Notes: generated by a model from the letters alone, not told the origin. Counted from the stretch's first letter, positions 23,643 to 33,478 are shown. The stretch: 64,000 bases of DNA from Dysgonomonas sp. UBA7710 (GCF_002482385.1 NZ_DLFW01000022.1:120539-184538), one strand, 5' to 3'. Program-made: numbers and translations.

Positions 23643-24374
23643 TCATTTACTTCCCTTAGGTAACGACGATCCTACAATCGCATGTACCTTATCTATCAAC
23701 TCCGGCAAGTCGTCCGATTTGAGATCAGCGGTTTCTATCGGGTCGTGGAAAGTAAGCGTTATTTTCACAGGATTCATTATCCACGAATGGATAGGCAATA
23801 CCTTATAAGCTCCATCGATAGTAAGCGGAACTATCGGCAGTTTAAGGCTAAGCGCCGTCTGGAAGGCGCCTTTCTTAAATTCAGCCATCTTCCCGTCCGG
23901 AGAGCGGTGGCCTTCCGGAAAAACAACAGTAGACATACCATCTTTGAGCGTCTCTTTTGTTTTTCGCATCGTATCCACTATTCCCTTGCGGGTGGTGGAG
24001 TCTACAAAGACATGGCCGGCTTTATCGGAGGCAAAACCTACTAAAGGCATCTTTTTCAGGCTTTGCTTCATCAACCATTTGAAATTATGCCCCAAATAAC
24101 CGTATATCAGGAAAATATCGAACGCGCTTTGATGATTGGCTACAAAGACGTACGACTGATTTTTATCGAGATTCTCATTCCGGTTAATTTTGATTCTTAA
24201 TAATGCGGCCATACATACAAACCTACCCCAGATCACTCCGGGGTAATATCCCCAGAATTTGTTATTGCCGATGACAGACCCTATTATAATCGTCAGCGTA
24301 CACCAGATAGTAGCCAAAATCAGCAATGGAACAAATATTAACCATTGGTAAGGGAAGTATAAAATACGAGCCAT
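23643..24374 (-). CDS. plsC: 1-acyl-sn-glycerol-3-phosphate acyltransferase
   Basis: PlsC adds the second acyl chain to lysophosphatidic acid in phospholipid synthesis at the inner membrane. The 243-residue protein has an N-terminal transmembrane helix (about 10-33), motif I NHQSAFD (HX4D catalytic pair, about 80-86), motif III VFPEGHRS (about 149-156) and the closing motif LPIVPLTIDGAYKVLP. All four acyltransferase blocks are present. It is separated from valS upstream by a terminator-like hairpin, so it probably has its own promoter. Confidence 0.93.
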   Translation of the reverse strand: MARILYFPYQWLIFVPLLILATIWCTLTIIIGSVIGNNKFWGYYPGVIWGRFVCMAALLRIKINRNENLDKNQSYVFVANHQSAFDIFLIYGYLGHNFKWLMKQSLKKMPLVGFASDKAGHVFVDSTTRKGIVDTMRKTKETLKDGMSTVVFPEGHRSPDGKMAEFKKGAFQTALSLKLPIVPLTIDGAYKVLPIHSWIMNPVKITLTFHDPIETADLKSDDLPELIDKVHAIVGSSLPKGSK

Positions 24375-24402
24375 ATTATTTATCTTTTTGGGTTAAAAAG
24401 AA

Positions 24403-24427
24403 AGGAACTGCTACAAATGCAGCTCCT
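24403..24427 (-). terminator. Terminator downstream of valS
   Basis: AGGA(A)CTGC pairs with GCAG(C)TCCT around a 7-nt loop, with one mismatch. On the minus strand the stem is followed by TTCTTTTTAAC, 30 nt after the valS stop. Confidence 0.65.
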
Positions 24428-24456
24428 CTATGTTATTTTTCAGGTGATTAGGGAAA

Positions 24457-27207
24457 TTACCTGCTAAGATTAGCAATACTTTCCTTTATCGTTTTTATCT
24501 TACTCTCCGCATCTGCCTGTTTCTTGCGCTCGTTTTCTACAATTTCAGGCTTGGCGTTAGCAACAAACTTTTCGTTGCCGAGTTTATTCGCTACCGATTT
24601 AAGGAATCCTTCGAGATAAACGAGCTCTTCGTTCAGTTTCTTCAATTCGGCTTCTACATCAATATTATTACCCAGAGGTACGGAGAATTCGGTTGTACCA
24701 ACTAAGAAAGATACCGCCGTAACATCTTTTTCACTTACAGTCTTTATTGAAGTAAGATTTCCCATCTTGGAAATAACACTATCGAAAGCAGTATTGTATT
24801 CACCGATAACCTCAAGCGATAATTCCTCTTTATTTGGTATATTCTTTTGCAGGCGGATGGTACGCACTCCGGCAATGGTTTCTTTTACTTTTTCGAAGGC
24901 TTCGAGCAATCCGTTATCAGATGAAGATTCTTTCGGCATATCGGAAACCATAATACTCTCGCCTTCTTTCCTTTCGGCCAACGCTTGCCACAATTCTTCT
25001 GTTATAAACGGCATAAACGGATGAAGCAGACGAAGCAAAGAGTCGAAAAAGCCAAGTGTAGCCTCGTACGTCCCAGCGTCTATCGGTTGCTGGTAAGCAG
25101 GCTTCACCATTTCCAGATACCACGAAGAGAATTCATCCCAGAATAGTTTGTAGACAGCCATCAGAGCTTCCGACAAACGATACTTACCGAAAGAATCGTC
25201 GAGCTCTGCAATCGTTTTAGCCAATATATTCTTAAACCATTCTATCGCTATTTTGGCCGATTCGGGTTGTTCAATATTCTTATCCACTTCCCAGCCTTTT
25301 ATCAGACGGAAAGCATTCCATATCTTATTATTGAAGTTGCGCCCCTGTTCACAAAGAGCCTCATCGAACGGAATATCATTTCCTGCCGGAGCAGTGAGCA
25401 GCAATCCCATGCGCACGCCGTCTGCTCCGTATTTCGAAATCAGATCGAGCGGATCAGGAGAGTTACCTAATTGTTTCGACATCTTACGCCCCTCTTTATC
25501 GCGTACAATCCCTGTAAAATAAACGTTTTCGAAACAAGCCTTATTACGATATTCATATCCGGACATAATCATGCGGGCTACCCAAAAAAATATGATATCC
25601 GGCCCTGTCACCAAGTCATTAGTCGGATAATAATATTTTATATCCTCATTTTCAGGATGGTTTATTCCATCGAAAACAGATATCGGCCACAACCATGAAG
25701 AAAACCATGTATCGAGGCAATCAGATTCCTGGTGAACAATATTATTTAAAACGAATGGAATCAATTCTTCCGGATAACCAAGTTCTATATACCGCTCTTT
25801 TATTTTTTCATTTGCTTCCTCAATATTTTCAGCAACAACAAACTCAAATTTATTTATAGTTGGAATTGAAACATTTTCAAACCTTTTTGTTACTTTATTG
25901 TTGGTATAACTAATTGTTAATGGAAAATACCATGCTGGGATACGATGCCCCCACCACAATTGACGACTAATATTCCAGTCTCTGATGTTTTCCATCCAGT
26001 GACGGTAAGTATTTTTAAACTTAGCTGGATGAAATCTAATAGTATCGTTTTCTACGGCTTCCAAAGCAGGTTTTGCTAAATGCTCCATTTTTAGGAACCA
26101 TTGTGTTGAAAGTTTAGGCTCTATAACAACATCAGTACGTTCCGAATAACCTACTTTATTAGTGTAGTCCTCAACTTTTTCAAGTAAACCAGCCTCTTCT
26201 AAATCTTTCTCAATTTTCTTGCGAACATCGAAACGATCCATGCCCACATACGATTTTACGACTTCTGGTACAGAAGGGTCAAAACTATAATAGTCTCTAA
26301 TAGTTCCATCATCTTCAAATATATCAATTATATTCAGTTTATACTTTTGTCCTAATTCATAATCGTTTTCATCATGTGCCGGAGTTACTTTTAAACATCC
26401 TGTACCGAATTCCATATCGACATAATCATCCATTATTATATCAATAGGTCTATTTATTAGAGGCACAAGCACTTGCTTACCTTTTAGATGATTATATCGT
26501 GGATCATTAGGGTTTACACAGACCGCAGTATCTCCCAATATAGTCTCAGGCCGGGTAGTCGCAACAACAATATATTTATCTTCACTATCAAATTGTATTT
26601 TATATTTCAGATAATATAACTTACTATGTTCTTCTTTATATATTACTTCTTCATCTGAAAGAGTAGTTTGAGCTTTTGGATCCCAATTAACGATCTTTCT
26701 AGCTCTGTAGATAAGTTCTTTATTATATAAGTCTACAAATACTTTTATTACACTTTCCGACCGTTTTTCATCCATAGTGAAACACGTACGATCCCAGTCG
26801 CACGACGCTCCCAGTTTCTTTAGCTGTTCCAGGATGATCCCACCGTGTTTGTGAGTCCAATCCCATGCATGTTTCAGGAATTCGTCACGTGTAAGATCAT
26901 ATTTACTTACACCTTCGGACGCAAGTTTTGCCACCACCTTTGCTTCAGTTGCAATGGAAGCATGGTCGGTTCCCGGCACCCAGCAGGCGTTCTTACCCAT
27001 CATGCGGGCACGGCGTACAAGTATATCCTGAATAGTATTGTTCAGCATGTGCCCCATATGCAGCACACCGGTGACATTAGGCGGAGGGATAACAATCGTA
27101 TAAGGTTCACGACTATCGGGTTCGGAATGAAAGAACCTGTTTTCCAACCAGTATTTATACCACTTGTCTTCTACTTCTGCAGGATTGTATTTACTTGCAA
27201 TTTCCAT
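24457..27207 (-). CDS. valS: Valyl-tRNA synthetase
   Basis: ValRS charges tRNA-Val. The 916-residue protein is normal in length and complete. It has the class I HIGH-type motif in PPNVTGVLHMGHM (about 43-53), the CP1 editing domain (about 190-345, VVATTRPETILGDTAV and GTGCLKVTPAHDEND), the KMSKS-type loop GRKMSKQLGN (about 557-566), the tRNA-binding helical domain, and a C-terminal coiled coil (about 845-915). Oddly, the part encoding residues about 150-490 is much more AT-rich than the parts on either side. A candidate -7 box lies about 120 nt upstream. Confidence 0.98.
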   Translation of the reverse strand: MEIASKYNPAEVEDKWYKYWLENRFFHSEPDSREPYTIVIPPPNVTGVLHMGHMLNNTIQDILVRRARMMGKNACWVPGTDHASIATEAKVVAKLASEGVSKYDLTRDEFLKHAWDWTHKHGGIILEQLKKLGASCDWDRTCFTMDEKRSESVIKVFVDLYNKELIYRARKIVNWDPKAQTTLSDEEVIYKEEHSKLYYLKYKIQFDSEDKYIVVATTRPETILGDTAVCVNPNDPRYNHLKGKQVLVPLINRPIDIIMDDYVDMEFGTGCLKVTPAHDENDYELGQKYKLNIIDIFEDDGTIRDYYSFDPSVPEVVKSYVGMDRFDVRKKIEKDLEEAGLLEKVEDYTNKVGYSERTDVVIEPKLSTQWFLKMEHLAKPALEAVENDTIRFHPAKFKNTYRHWMENIRDWNISRQLWWGHRIPAWYFPLTISYTNNKVTKRFENVSIPTINKFEFVVAENIEEANEKIKERYIELGYPEELIPFVLNNIVHQESDCLDTWFSSWLWPISVFDGINHPENEDIKYYYPTNDLVTGPDIIFFWVARMIMSGYEYRNKACFENVYFTGIVRDKEGRKMSKQLGNSPDPLDLISKYGADGVRMGLLLTAPAGNDIPFDEALCEQGRNFNNKIWNAFRLIKGWEVDKNIEQPESAKIAIEWFKNILAKTIAELDDSFGKYRLSEALMAVYKLFWDEFSSWYLEMVKPAYQQPIDAGTYEATLGFFDSLLRLLHPFMPFITEELWQALAERKEGESIMVSDMPKESSSDNGLLEAFEKVKETIAGVRTIRLQKNIPNKEELSLEVIGEYNTAFDSVISKMGNLTSIKTVSEKDVTAVSFLVGTTEFSVPLGNNIDVEAELKKLNEELVYLEGFLKSVANKLGNEKFVANAKPEIVENERKKQADAESKIKTIKESIANLSR

Positions 27208-27325
27208 AATTAATCATTTAGTAACAGATAGAGTTAATGATACATTTTTGAATCATAATTTACTATTGTTGCTTCATTTACCAAAATAATAAATAGGTCT
27301 GTGACCTTAAAACTTTTAGAGGGAA

Positions 27326-27333
27326 CAAAAATA
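27326..27333 (-). promoter_or_regulatory. Candidate -7 promoter box for valS
   Basis: The minus strand reads TATTTTTG, giving a leader of about 110 nt before the ATG at 27207. I saw no T-box-like structure in it. Confidence 0.35.
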
Positions 27334-27359
27334 CGAAATAGTTTTCAATCATTTCTTAT

Positions 27360-27390
27360 TTTGTAGTATCCAAGTAAAGATGTATCTTGT
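27360..27390 (+). promoter_or_regulatory. Candidate promoter of the EEP lipoprotein gene
   Basis: TTTG (27360-27363), 19 nt, then TATCTTGT, which differs from TAnnTTTG at the last two positions. It lies 33 nt before the ATG at 27423. Confidence 0.4.
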
Positions 27391-27422
27391 ATCCTCAAAA
27401 AAACATATAGTCCCAATATAAT

Positions 27423-28343
27423 ATGAAAAACATATCCGGATTTATTTTATTATCGTTTATCCTGCTTGTAACAACAGCATCTTGCCGCAACAAGCAAAGT
27501 TCCGAACCTGTATTTCTGAACGTAATGAGCTTTAATATATGGATGGGGGGCGGTAAATCCATCGAAGCCACCGCTGATGTGCTGGTAAACAGCGGAGCAG
27601 ATATTATAGGCATACAGGAAGCCACGCGTAAAGACCAGAATACGGCAAAACAGATAGCAGACAGTCTGAACTGGCATTCTTATGTATATGGAAGAAGTAC
27701 AGCCATCATTAGTAAATACCCCATTGTAGACACATCGGAGAATAAGCAAGGAGTAAAAATAAAGATAGATGACAGCCATTTTGTGTGGATGTTCAATGTG
27801 CATCTGATACATTGCCCATACGAACCATACCAGCTGAACGGAATCGAATATTGTGGAGCTCCGTTTCTTTCCACAGAAGCTGAAGCAATTGAATCTGCGA
27901 AAAACTCCCGCGAAAAAGAGGTTAAATCTAATATAGCAGATATTCTGACTGTTCAGAAAGAAGGGTATCCGGTATTCTTAACAGGAGATTTTAACGAACC
28001 ATCCTGTCTGGACTGGACAGACAAGGCTGTAGAAGCAAAGCTGTGTAAGACAGCTGTCGCATGGCCATCGACGAAAGCCTTTATAGATGCCGGACTAAAA
28101 GATTCTTATCGGGAGAAATATCCGGATGAAGTCAAAGATCCCGGACATACATGGACAACTCTGCCTGAGACAAAAGCATATACAGAAGTCCTGGACCGTA
28201 TCGATTTTGTATTCTTCTCAGGGGACAATATCAAACTGGAGAATTCTCAGATTGTAGGAGAAGAAAGTCCTTTGAGCAATATAAAGTTTAATAAGTATCC
28301 ATCCGATCACAGGGCTGTACTCAGCACCTTTACTATTGAATAA
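27423..28343 (+). CDS. Endonuclease/exonuclease/phosphatase family lipoprotein
   Basis: This 306-residue exported lipoprotein has a signal with a lipobox ending at TASC (Cys near residue 21). The EEP fold follows, with all active-site blocks: VMSFNIWMGGG (Asn), GIQEA (metal-binding Glu), the His in VHLIHC, LTGDFNEPS (Asp/Asn) and the C-terminal SDHRAVLS (Asp/His pair). Exported EEP proteins in Bacteroidetes may act as phosphodiesterases or sphingomyelinase-like enzymes; the substrate is unknown. It is convergent with dcuB, with 16 nt between the stops. Confidence 0.9.
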   Translation: MKNISGFILLSFILLVTTASCRNKQSSEPVFLNVMSFNIWMGGGKSIEATADVLVNSGADIIGIQEATRKDQNTAKQIADSLNWHSYVYGRSTAIISKYPIVDTSENKQGVKIKIDDSHFVWMFNVHLIHCPYEPYQLNGIEYCGAPFLSTEAEAIESAKNSREKEVKSNIADILTVQKEGYPVFLTGDFNEPSCLDWTDKAVEAKLCKTAVAWPSTKAFIDAGLKDSYREKYPDEVKDPGHTWTTLPETKAYTEVLDRIDFVFFSGDNIKLENSQIVGEESPLSNIKFNKYPSDHRAVLSTFTIE

Positions 28344-28359
28344 CAGACAGGATAGCGTA

Positions 28360-29664
28360 TTATTTTCCCAATAGCATAATCATCAATAAGCCCGTACACA
28401 CGGCTCCGATAGTCGCAACCAGTCCGGGCAACATAAAGGAATGGTTCAAAACCCATTTACCGATACGGGTAGTTCCCGTACGGTCGAAATTAATAGCCGC
28501 TACAACAGTAGGATAGTTCGGCAGGAAAAAATATCCGTTTACAGTAGGGAAAAGAGCTATCAGCATCCACGGAGATATTCCCAATGCAATCCCCAGAGGC
28601 ATCAGCGCCCGTACAGTAGCGGCCTGACTATATAGCAGAATAGACATTACAAACAAAGCGATTCCGAATATCCAGGGCATTGAAGTCACGACTCCTTCGA
28701 TGGAAGCGCGTAACTGCTCCATATTCCCATTGATAAAAGTGTCCCCCATCCAGGCGATTCCGAATATGGCAACTACGGCCTGCATTCCGGCAATAAAGAC
28801 AGAACCCTGTGCAGCTTTTATCCCGTTTGTATTTGTGGTAAGCAGGATAAGGGCGGCGGCAGATAGCATCAATATTTCTATAATAATGGGCATATTCAAA
28901 GTATTACCTCCTATTTTACGCAAACTTTCCACCGATCCAAGCAGGATGATAAAGACAGTTGCCAGAATAAATATAAGGACAGACAATCCCGCTTTACTCT
29001 TCAACTTATAATCTATTTTCTCCTTTGAGGTGCTTTTAGCAAACATACCATCCTCTACCCGCCGGAGATATTCAGGATCTTCGTGCAATTCCTTTCCTAC
29101 ACGCATACTGAACAAAGCGCCCAGTAATACTCCGATCAGGGTCGATGGTATACTTATCATTAAGATGTCAAGCAGGGAAATATCATACCCTGCCAGCATA
29201 CTTAGCAATGCTACTGTGGCCGCCGAGATAGGACTGGCAGTTATAGCCTGCTGGGATGCAATTACAGCGATGCCGAGCGGCCGCTCGGGACGTATCTTTG
29301 TCTCACGGGCAACCTCGGCTATTACAGGTAATACGGAATAAGCGACATGCCCTGTTCCGGCAACAAAGGTAAACAGATAAGTGACTATCGGGCTTAGCAA
29401 TGTAATACGTTGCGGATGCTTCCGCAAGAGTTTCTCTGCCATCGACACCATCAGATCGAGTCCTCCTGCGGCCTGCATACAACCTGCCGCCGCAATAACG
29501 GCAACTATCATCAACATGACATCTATGGGTGGCGAGGTCGGCTCCAGTCCGAAACCAAAGACAAGGACTGCAAGCCCTAATCCTCCCATTACTCCTAATC
29601 CGATGCCTTGTATACGGGCTCCGATAATAATGGCTGTGAGAACAAAGAGGAATTGTATCAGCAT
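28360..29664 (-). CDS. dcuB: Anaerobic C4-dicarboxylate transporter
   Basis: This 434-residue membrane protein of the Dcu family exchanges fumarate, aspartate or malate for succinate in anaerobic respiration. It has about 12 hydrophobic helices. Family features seen are the start MLIQFLFVLTAIIIGARIQG, the GLEPTSPPIDVMLMIVAVI block, and GTGHVAYSVLPVIAEVA (about 109-125). Its assignment to DcuB versus DcuA is by overall resemblance and is less certain than the family. An outlet for succinate agrees with a fermentative Bacteroidales lifestyle. Confidence 0.9.
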   Translation of the reverse strand: MLIQFLFVLTAIIIGARIQGIGLGVMGGLGLAVLVFGFGLEPTSPPIDVMLMIVAVIAAAGCMQAAGGLDLMVSMAEKLLRKHPQRITLLSPIVTYLFTFVAGTGHVAYSVLPVIAEVARETKIRPERPLGIAVIASQQAITASPISAATVALLSMLAGYDISLLDILMISIPSTLIGVLLGALFSMRVGKELHEDPEYLRRVEDGMFAKSTSKEKIDYKLKSKAGLSVLIFILATVFIILLGSVESLRKIGGNTLNMPIIIEILMLSAAALILLTTNTNGIKAAQGSVFIAGMQAVVAIFGIAWMGDTFINGNMEQLRASIEGVVTSMPWIFGIALFVMSILLYSQAATVRALMPLGIALGISPWMLIALFPTVNGYFFLPNYPTVVAAINFDRTGTTRIGKWVLNHSFMLPGLVATIGAVCTGLLMIMLLGK

Positions 29665-30626
29665 ATAAGTCTTATATTATGCGATTAGAAATTGATGTCA
29701 AATATAATAATTAATTAAAAATATGAATGTCTGACTGAGGAGATTAATCTTTCTAGCTCCATGACATTTGAAGTGGGTAAATTCATCAACAAAACGGAAA
29801 ATAATTATCTATATCATTTTAATGTGTCAATTAGCGAATTGGGCAATGAAAACGTTCTTTGAAATATCAGAAAGGTTTAGATTTAAAAATTAAAAAGGGG
29901 TAACTTTTACATAGGCTATATTCCCGTGGCAGTTGGTTGTTACCTTTTGCGCCTTAGCGTCTCTGCGGGAAATGCTGTTGACTGTTAACTGAATATATAG
30001 TGTTCTTTGTGTAAATCTTTGTGTCCCTTGTGGCAAAGAGTTTTAACCACTAAGTACACGAAGGGAGTCACAAAGGGCACAAAGGCTAAAAAACTGTTAC
30101 TTTTGTTACCTTTTAAGAAGTAGTAAGTATTGAGTAGTAAGTATAAAGGGCTTCTAATTGTTAACTGCTAACTGATACATGTGTTACCTTTGTTACCTTT
30201 TTTTAAAGAGATACAAGTAGACGAGATACAAGATACGAGTTGTTAACTGATAACTGTAAAATTAGTTACGAGTTACTGTGCCCTGCGGGCAGTTATGAGT
30301 TACACGTTTTGTCGCTTCGCGCCATTGGCACATCGGCATATTAGCCAATTAGCACATTGATTCCTGTTACTTTTGTTACCTTTTAACAGTTACGGGTTGC
30401 TTACTGTTTACTGCTAACTGTTTACTGTAAATAGTGTCAGATATGTCAGATTTTAACAACTTGAAAGAGGACTCGAATTATCAGCTTTTACTTCAACCGC
30501 TGTTTACTATTCACTGTTGGCGGCCGGATTCATGATGAAACTCTCTTCCTTTTCCAAAATGTCATATTTAACGCTGGCTTTTACATTATTCTCACTACAT
30601 TATTTAGCATATATCTATAATTATAC
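29665..30626. repeat. Long gene-free stretch filled with dispersed word repeats (copy 5)
   Basis: The first 200 nt show nothing recognisable. From about 29895 to 30470 it is a patchwork of words: GCGCCTTAGCGTCTCTGCGG (29949), GTGTCCCTTGTGGCAAAGAG (30021), CACAAAGGGCACAAAGGCTA (30070), TTACTTTTGTTACCTTTTAA (30096 and 30363), AAGTAGTAAGTATTGAGTAG (30118), GTTACCTTTGTTACC (30183), GATACAAGATACGAGTTG (30225), CACATCGGCATATTAGCCAA (30330) and GTCAGATATGTCAGATTTTA (30436). Doublets and rearranged copies are adjacent. No open frame of interest crosses it. About 30470-30600 may be decayed coding DNA. Confidence 0.8.
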
Positions 30627-30634
30627 TAATTTTG
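30627..30634 (+). promoter_or_regulatory. -7 promoter box of the DUF2625 gene
   Basis: TAATTTTG is a perfect TAnnTTTG, 24 nt upstream of the ATG at 30659. It covers the alternative TTG start at 30632, which is therefore rejected. Confidence 0.6.
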
Positions 30635-30658
30635 CACCTTATTCTAAAACCTGTACCT

Positions 30659-31327
30659 ATGCGTACACTACAAGAGCTTGTAAATACGGAAGATCCGGGT
30701 TGGCCTGTTATCAAGGAATGGATAAGTATGGCCAAAAACAAGGTGGAAATTCTACCTTGCGAACGCGAGCGAGCCGAAAATGCTCTGGTAAATACCCAAG
30801 TCACCACACGTTCCCTGATGGGAGCAATCATTTACGAAACAGGCGGCCTGCTCATCGACAATGGTTGGATACGAATCCTGGGCTCAGGTAGCGACCGTAT
30901 GAAGAGAACCCTGCCGGACTGGAATCAAGGCAAAACATTTGAAGAATTCGGGGAACCTGCACCGTATCTGCTCGTGGCAGATGATGCTATTGGCGGATTT
31001 TATGCGATTAATGCGGGCTTTCTGGGGAAAGACGCGGGTAACATGTATTATTTTGCACCCGACTCGTTGCGATGGCTGCCAATGGAGATCGGATATAGCC
31101 AGTTCCTTCTATTTTGTTTCGAAACGGATATGAACGACTTTTATGAGGGGTTGCGCTGGAAAGGCTGGGAAAAGGATGTTGCGGCACTCAATCCCGATTA
31201 CGCATACAGCTTTGTACCTTTCCTGTGGACAAAGGAGGGAAAAGATATAAATAATGTTTCCAGAAAAATTGTGTCAGTGAAGGATGTGTATGAATTCAAT
31301 ATGGAAATGAAAGATACTCTCGGCTGA
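30659..31327 (+). CDS. DUF2625 family protein
   Basis: This 222-residue soluble protein resembles DUF2625. It begins MRTLQELVNTEDPGWPVIKEW and contains the family blocks TTRSLMGAIIYETGGLLIDNGWIRILGSGS, LLVADDAIGGFYAINAG and YYFAPDSLRWLPMEIGYSQFL. DUF2625 belongs to the SUKH-like/Imm superfamily style of fold by my recollection, which I hold loosely. There is no signal peptide. The ATG start is fixed by the promoter box just upstream. The gene is flanked by the word-repeat desert and the xanthine permease gene. Function is unknown. Confidence 0.85.
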   Translation: MRTLQELVNTEDPGWPVIKEWISMAKNKVEILPCERERAENALVNTQVTTRSLMGAIIYETGGLLIDNGWIRILGSGSDRMKRTLPDWNQGKTFEEFGEPAPYLLVADDAIGGFYAINAGFLGKDAGNMYYFAPDSLRWLPMEIGYSQFLLFCFETDMNDFYEGLRWKGWEKDVAALNPDYAYSFVPFLWTKEGKDINNVSRKIVSVKDVYEFNMEMKDTLG

Positions 31328-31440
31328 TATGGTGTGCCGATGGTGCAACGAGAAATAATATTAGTATAGGTCTAATCTTGAAATCCTGAATTGGAAATCG
31401 GCGTTAGCCAAATTTTTAAATCTTTAAATAACTAAAGTAT

Positions 31441-32823
31441 ATGCAAGTCACAGAGAAAGAAGCGGATGAAATTATCCAACCGATACGAAAAACAGACCTG
31501 ATTTATCAGATTGAGGATAAACCGCCTTTCAGCGAGGCCATGTTTGCAGGATTTCAACACCTGCTGGCTATCTTTGTGGCTATTATAACCCCTCCGTTAA
31601 TTATATCCCGGGCGTTAAATTTCAGTGCCGAAACCACAGGGTTCCTTGTTTCCATGGCATTACTCGCTTCGGGTATATCTACATTTATACAGTGCCGTCG
31701 TTTCGGGCCTGTGGGTTGTGGCTTACTCTGCATACAGGGAACTAGCTTTTCTTTCATCGGCGCGCTGACTGCCAGTTTCGCAGCTAAAGGCGATATGACG
31801 GAGGCAGCCATCCTTGCCGCTATATTCGGAGTCTGCATCGCTGCCTCTCCTGTGGAGATGATTGTGAGCCGCTTGCTGAAATATACAAAGAAGATCATCA
31901 CTCCGCTCGTTTCGGGCATTGTGGTAACAATGATAGGACTCTCCCTCATTAAAGTGGCGATTATATCCTGTGGCGGCGGATTCGGAGCCATGAGTGTTGA
32001 AGGAGAAAGAGGATTCGGCAGCCCGCAGAATCTGGGTATCGCAGCCCTTGTCCTAATATCCATTCTTATATTGAACAGTATAAAGAATAAGTATATCCGT
32101 ATGAGTTCCATTATTATCGGTATTGTTATCGGCTATGTCGTGTCATACTTCATGGGATGGATAGATTTTTCAAATATGGGTGAAATAGGAGCATTTACCA
32201 TTCCCCAGCCATTCAAATACGGATTAGGTTTTGATCTCTCTGCTTTCATTGCCGTAGCTCTTATCTATTTTATCACTTCTATCGAAGCATACGGTGATAT
32301 CACTGCAAACTCGATGATTGGCGGAGAACCTATAGAAGGCCCTAAATTTATGAAGCGTGTACAAGGGGGAGTATTGGCCGACGGCATCAATTCGGCTATT
32401 GCCGGAATATTCAACTCTTTCCCTAATTCGATATTTGCGCAGAATAACGGACTGATCCAGTTGACAGGAGTAGCCAGCCGCCGTGTAGGTTACTATATCG
32501 CCACATTCCTTATTATATTGAGCGCCTTCCCTTTTATCGGCGGTATATTTTCTATTATGCCTGAGCCTGTACTTGGAGGTGCCACATTGCTGATGTTCGG
32601 TACAGTTGCCGCATCGGGAGTACGCATCATTGCGTCACAAAACATTGACAGAAAGGCTATATTGGTACTTGCGGTCAGCTTTGCCTGTGGGCTCGGCGTG
32701 GAACTGGTTCCTGATATCCTTTCCCAGATGCCGACTGCCATAAAAGGGATCTTTGCTTCGGGAATTACTACCGGAGGTGTTGCTGCTATCCTGGCTAATG
32801 TGATTATCCGTATCAAAGACTGA
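31441..32823 (+). CDS. Xanthine/uracil (NCS2) permease
   Basis: This 460-residue protein is a 14-helix NCS2-type nucleobase:proton symporter. Visible hallmarks are the early AGFQHLLAIFVAIITPPL segment, the substrate-site helix with FAQNNGLIQLTGVASRRVG (about 325-343, the conserved Gln-Asn motif of the xanthine branch) and EAYGDITANS (about 280-289). Immediate linkage to xpt makes xanthine the likely substrate. An 85-nt gap with a word repeat separates the two genes. Confidence 0.93.
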   Translation: MQVTEKEADEIIQPIRKTDLIYQIEDKPPFSEAMFAGFQHLLAIFVAIITPPLIISRALNFSAETTGFLVSMALLASGISTFIQCRRFGPVGCGLLCIQGTSFSFIGALTASFAAKGDMTEAAILAAIFGVCIAASPVEMIVSRLLKYTKKIITPLVSGIVVTMIGLSLIKVAIISCGGGFGAMSVEGERGFGSPQNLGIAALVLISILILNSIKNKYIRMSSIIIGIVIGYVVSYFMGWIDFSNMGEIGAFTIPQPFKYGLGFDLSAFIAVALIYFITSIEAYGDITANSMIGGEPIEGPKFMKRVQGGVLADGINSAIAGIFNSFPNSIFAQNNGLIQLTGVASRRVGYYIATFLIILSAFPFIGGIFSIMPEPVLGGATLLMFGTVAASGVRIIASQNIDRKAILVLAVSFACGLGVELVPDILSQMPTAIKGIFASGITTGGVAAILANVIIRIKD

Positions 32824-32834
32824 TATAAGTGAAA

Positions 32835-32906
32835 AACGGAAAGTGAAAAATTTAAAATAATACAAAGCAGCTCGTAACTTGTTTACTTGTAACTCGTAAC
32901 TAACTA
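32835..32906. repeat. Dispersed intergenic word repeat, copy 6 (short)
   Basis: AACTTGTTTACTTGTAACTC and GTAACTCGTAACTAACTAA are of the same type as the GTAACTCGTAACT words at 16400 and 30270. The repeat lies between the permease gene and xpt. Confidence 0.5.
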
Positions 32907-32908
32907 AT

Positions 32909-33478
32909 ATGAAATTACTAAAAGACCGTATCCTTAAAGATGGAAAAAGCTTTGACGGGGGAATCCTTAAAGTAGATAGCTTTATCAATCACCAGATGGA
33001 CCCTATCCTGATGAAATCGATAGGAGTGGAATTTGTCCGCAAGTTCGGAAATCTGCCGATAAATAAAATTATAACAATAGAAGCCAGTGGCATTGCCCCT
33101 GCGATTATGCTGGGTTACCTGCTTGAATTGCCCGTCGTATTTGTAAAAAAAGCAGTACCGAAAACAATGGTAAATATGGTGTCGACCATTGCCCATTCCT
33201 TTACCAAAGACAGAGACTATACAATCTGCGTAAGCAAAGACTTCCTGAATCCGAACGACAAAGTCGTTTTTATCGATGATTTTCTGGCTAACGGTAACGC
33301 AGCCATCGGCATATACAACCTGATAAAAGAAGCCGGGGCTGAACTTTACGGCATGGGCTTTATTATTGAGAAAAGCTTCCAGGACGGAGGACAACGTCTA
33401 CGCGAACTCGGTATTCATGTAGAGTCACTGGCTAAAATCAAAGAGCTGGGCGATAATAAGATCATCTTCGAAGATTAA
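32909..33478 (+). CDS. xpt: Xanthine phosphoribosyltransferase
   Basis: Xpt converts xanthine and PRPP to XMP in purine salvage. The 189-residue protein has the length and blocks of the family: start MKLLKDRILKDGKSFDGGIL, KVDSFINHQMDP, EASGIAPAIMLGYLLELPVVFVKK, and the PRPP-binding motif KVVFIDDFLANGNA (about 117-130). It follows the xanthine permease and is followed after 3 nt by rsmE, so the three may share a transcript. Confidence 0.95.
   Translation: MKLLKDRILKDGKSFDGGILKVDSFINHQMDPILMKSIGVEFVRKFGNLPINKIITIEASGIAPAIMLGYLLELPVVFVKKAVPKTMVNMVSTIAHSFTKDRDYTICVSKDFLNPNDKVVFIDDFLANGNAAIGIYNLIKEAGAELYGMGFIIEKSFQDGGQRLRELGIHVESLAKIKELGDNKIIFED

Noticed and set aside
27208..27325. T-box leader of valS
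   Set aside because: The leader is short, has no T-box sequence and no antiterminator-like structure; T-boxes are also rare in this phylum.
30517..30891. 124-codon frame overlapping the start of the DUF2625 gene
   Set aside because: It is out of frame with DUF2625, spans its promoter box and has the texture of a shadow frame.
31328..31440. Purine or xanthine riboswitch ahead of the xanthine permease
   Set aside because: I looked for the conserved purine-riboswitch core and for a xanthine-type aptamer and found no convincing stems or loop sequences in this 113-nt gap.
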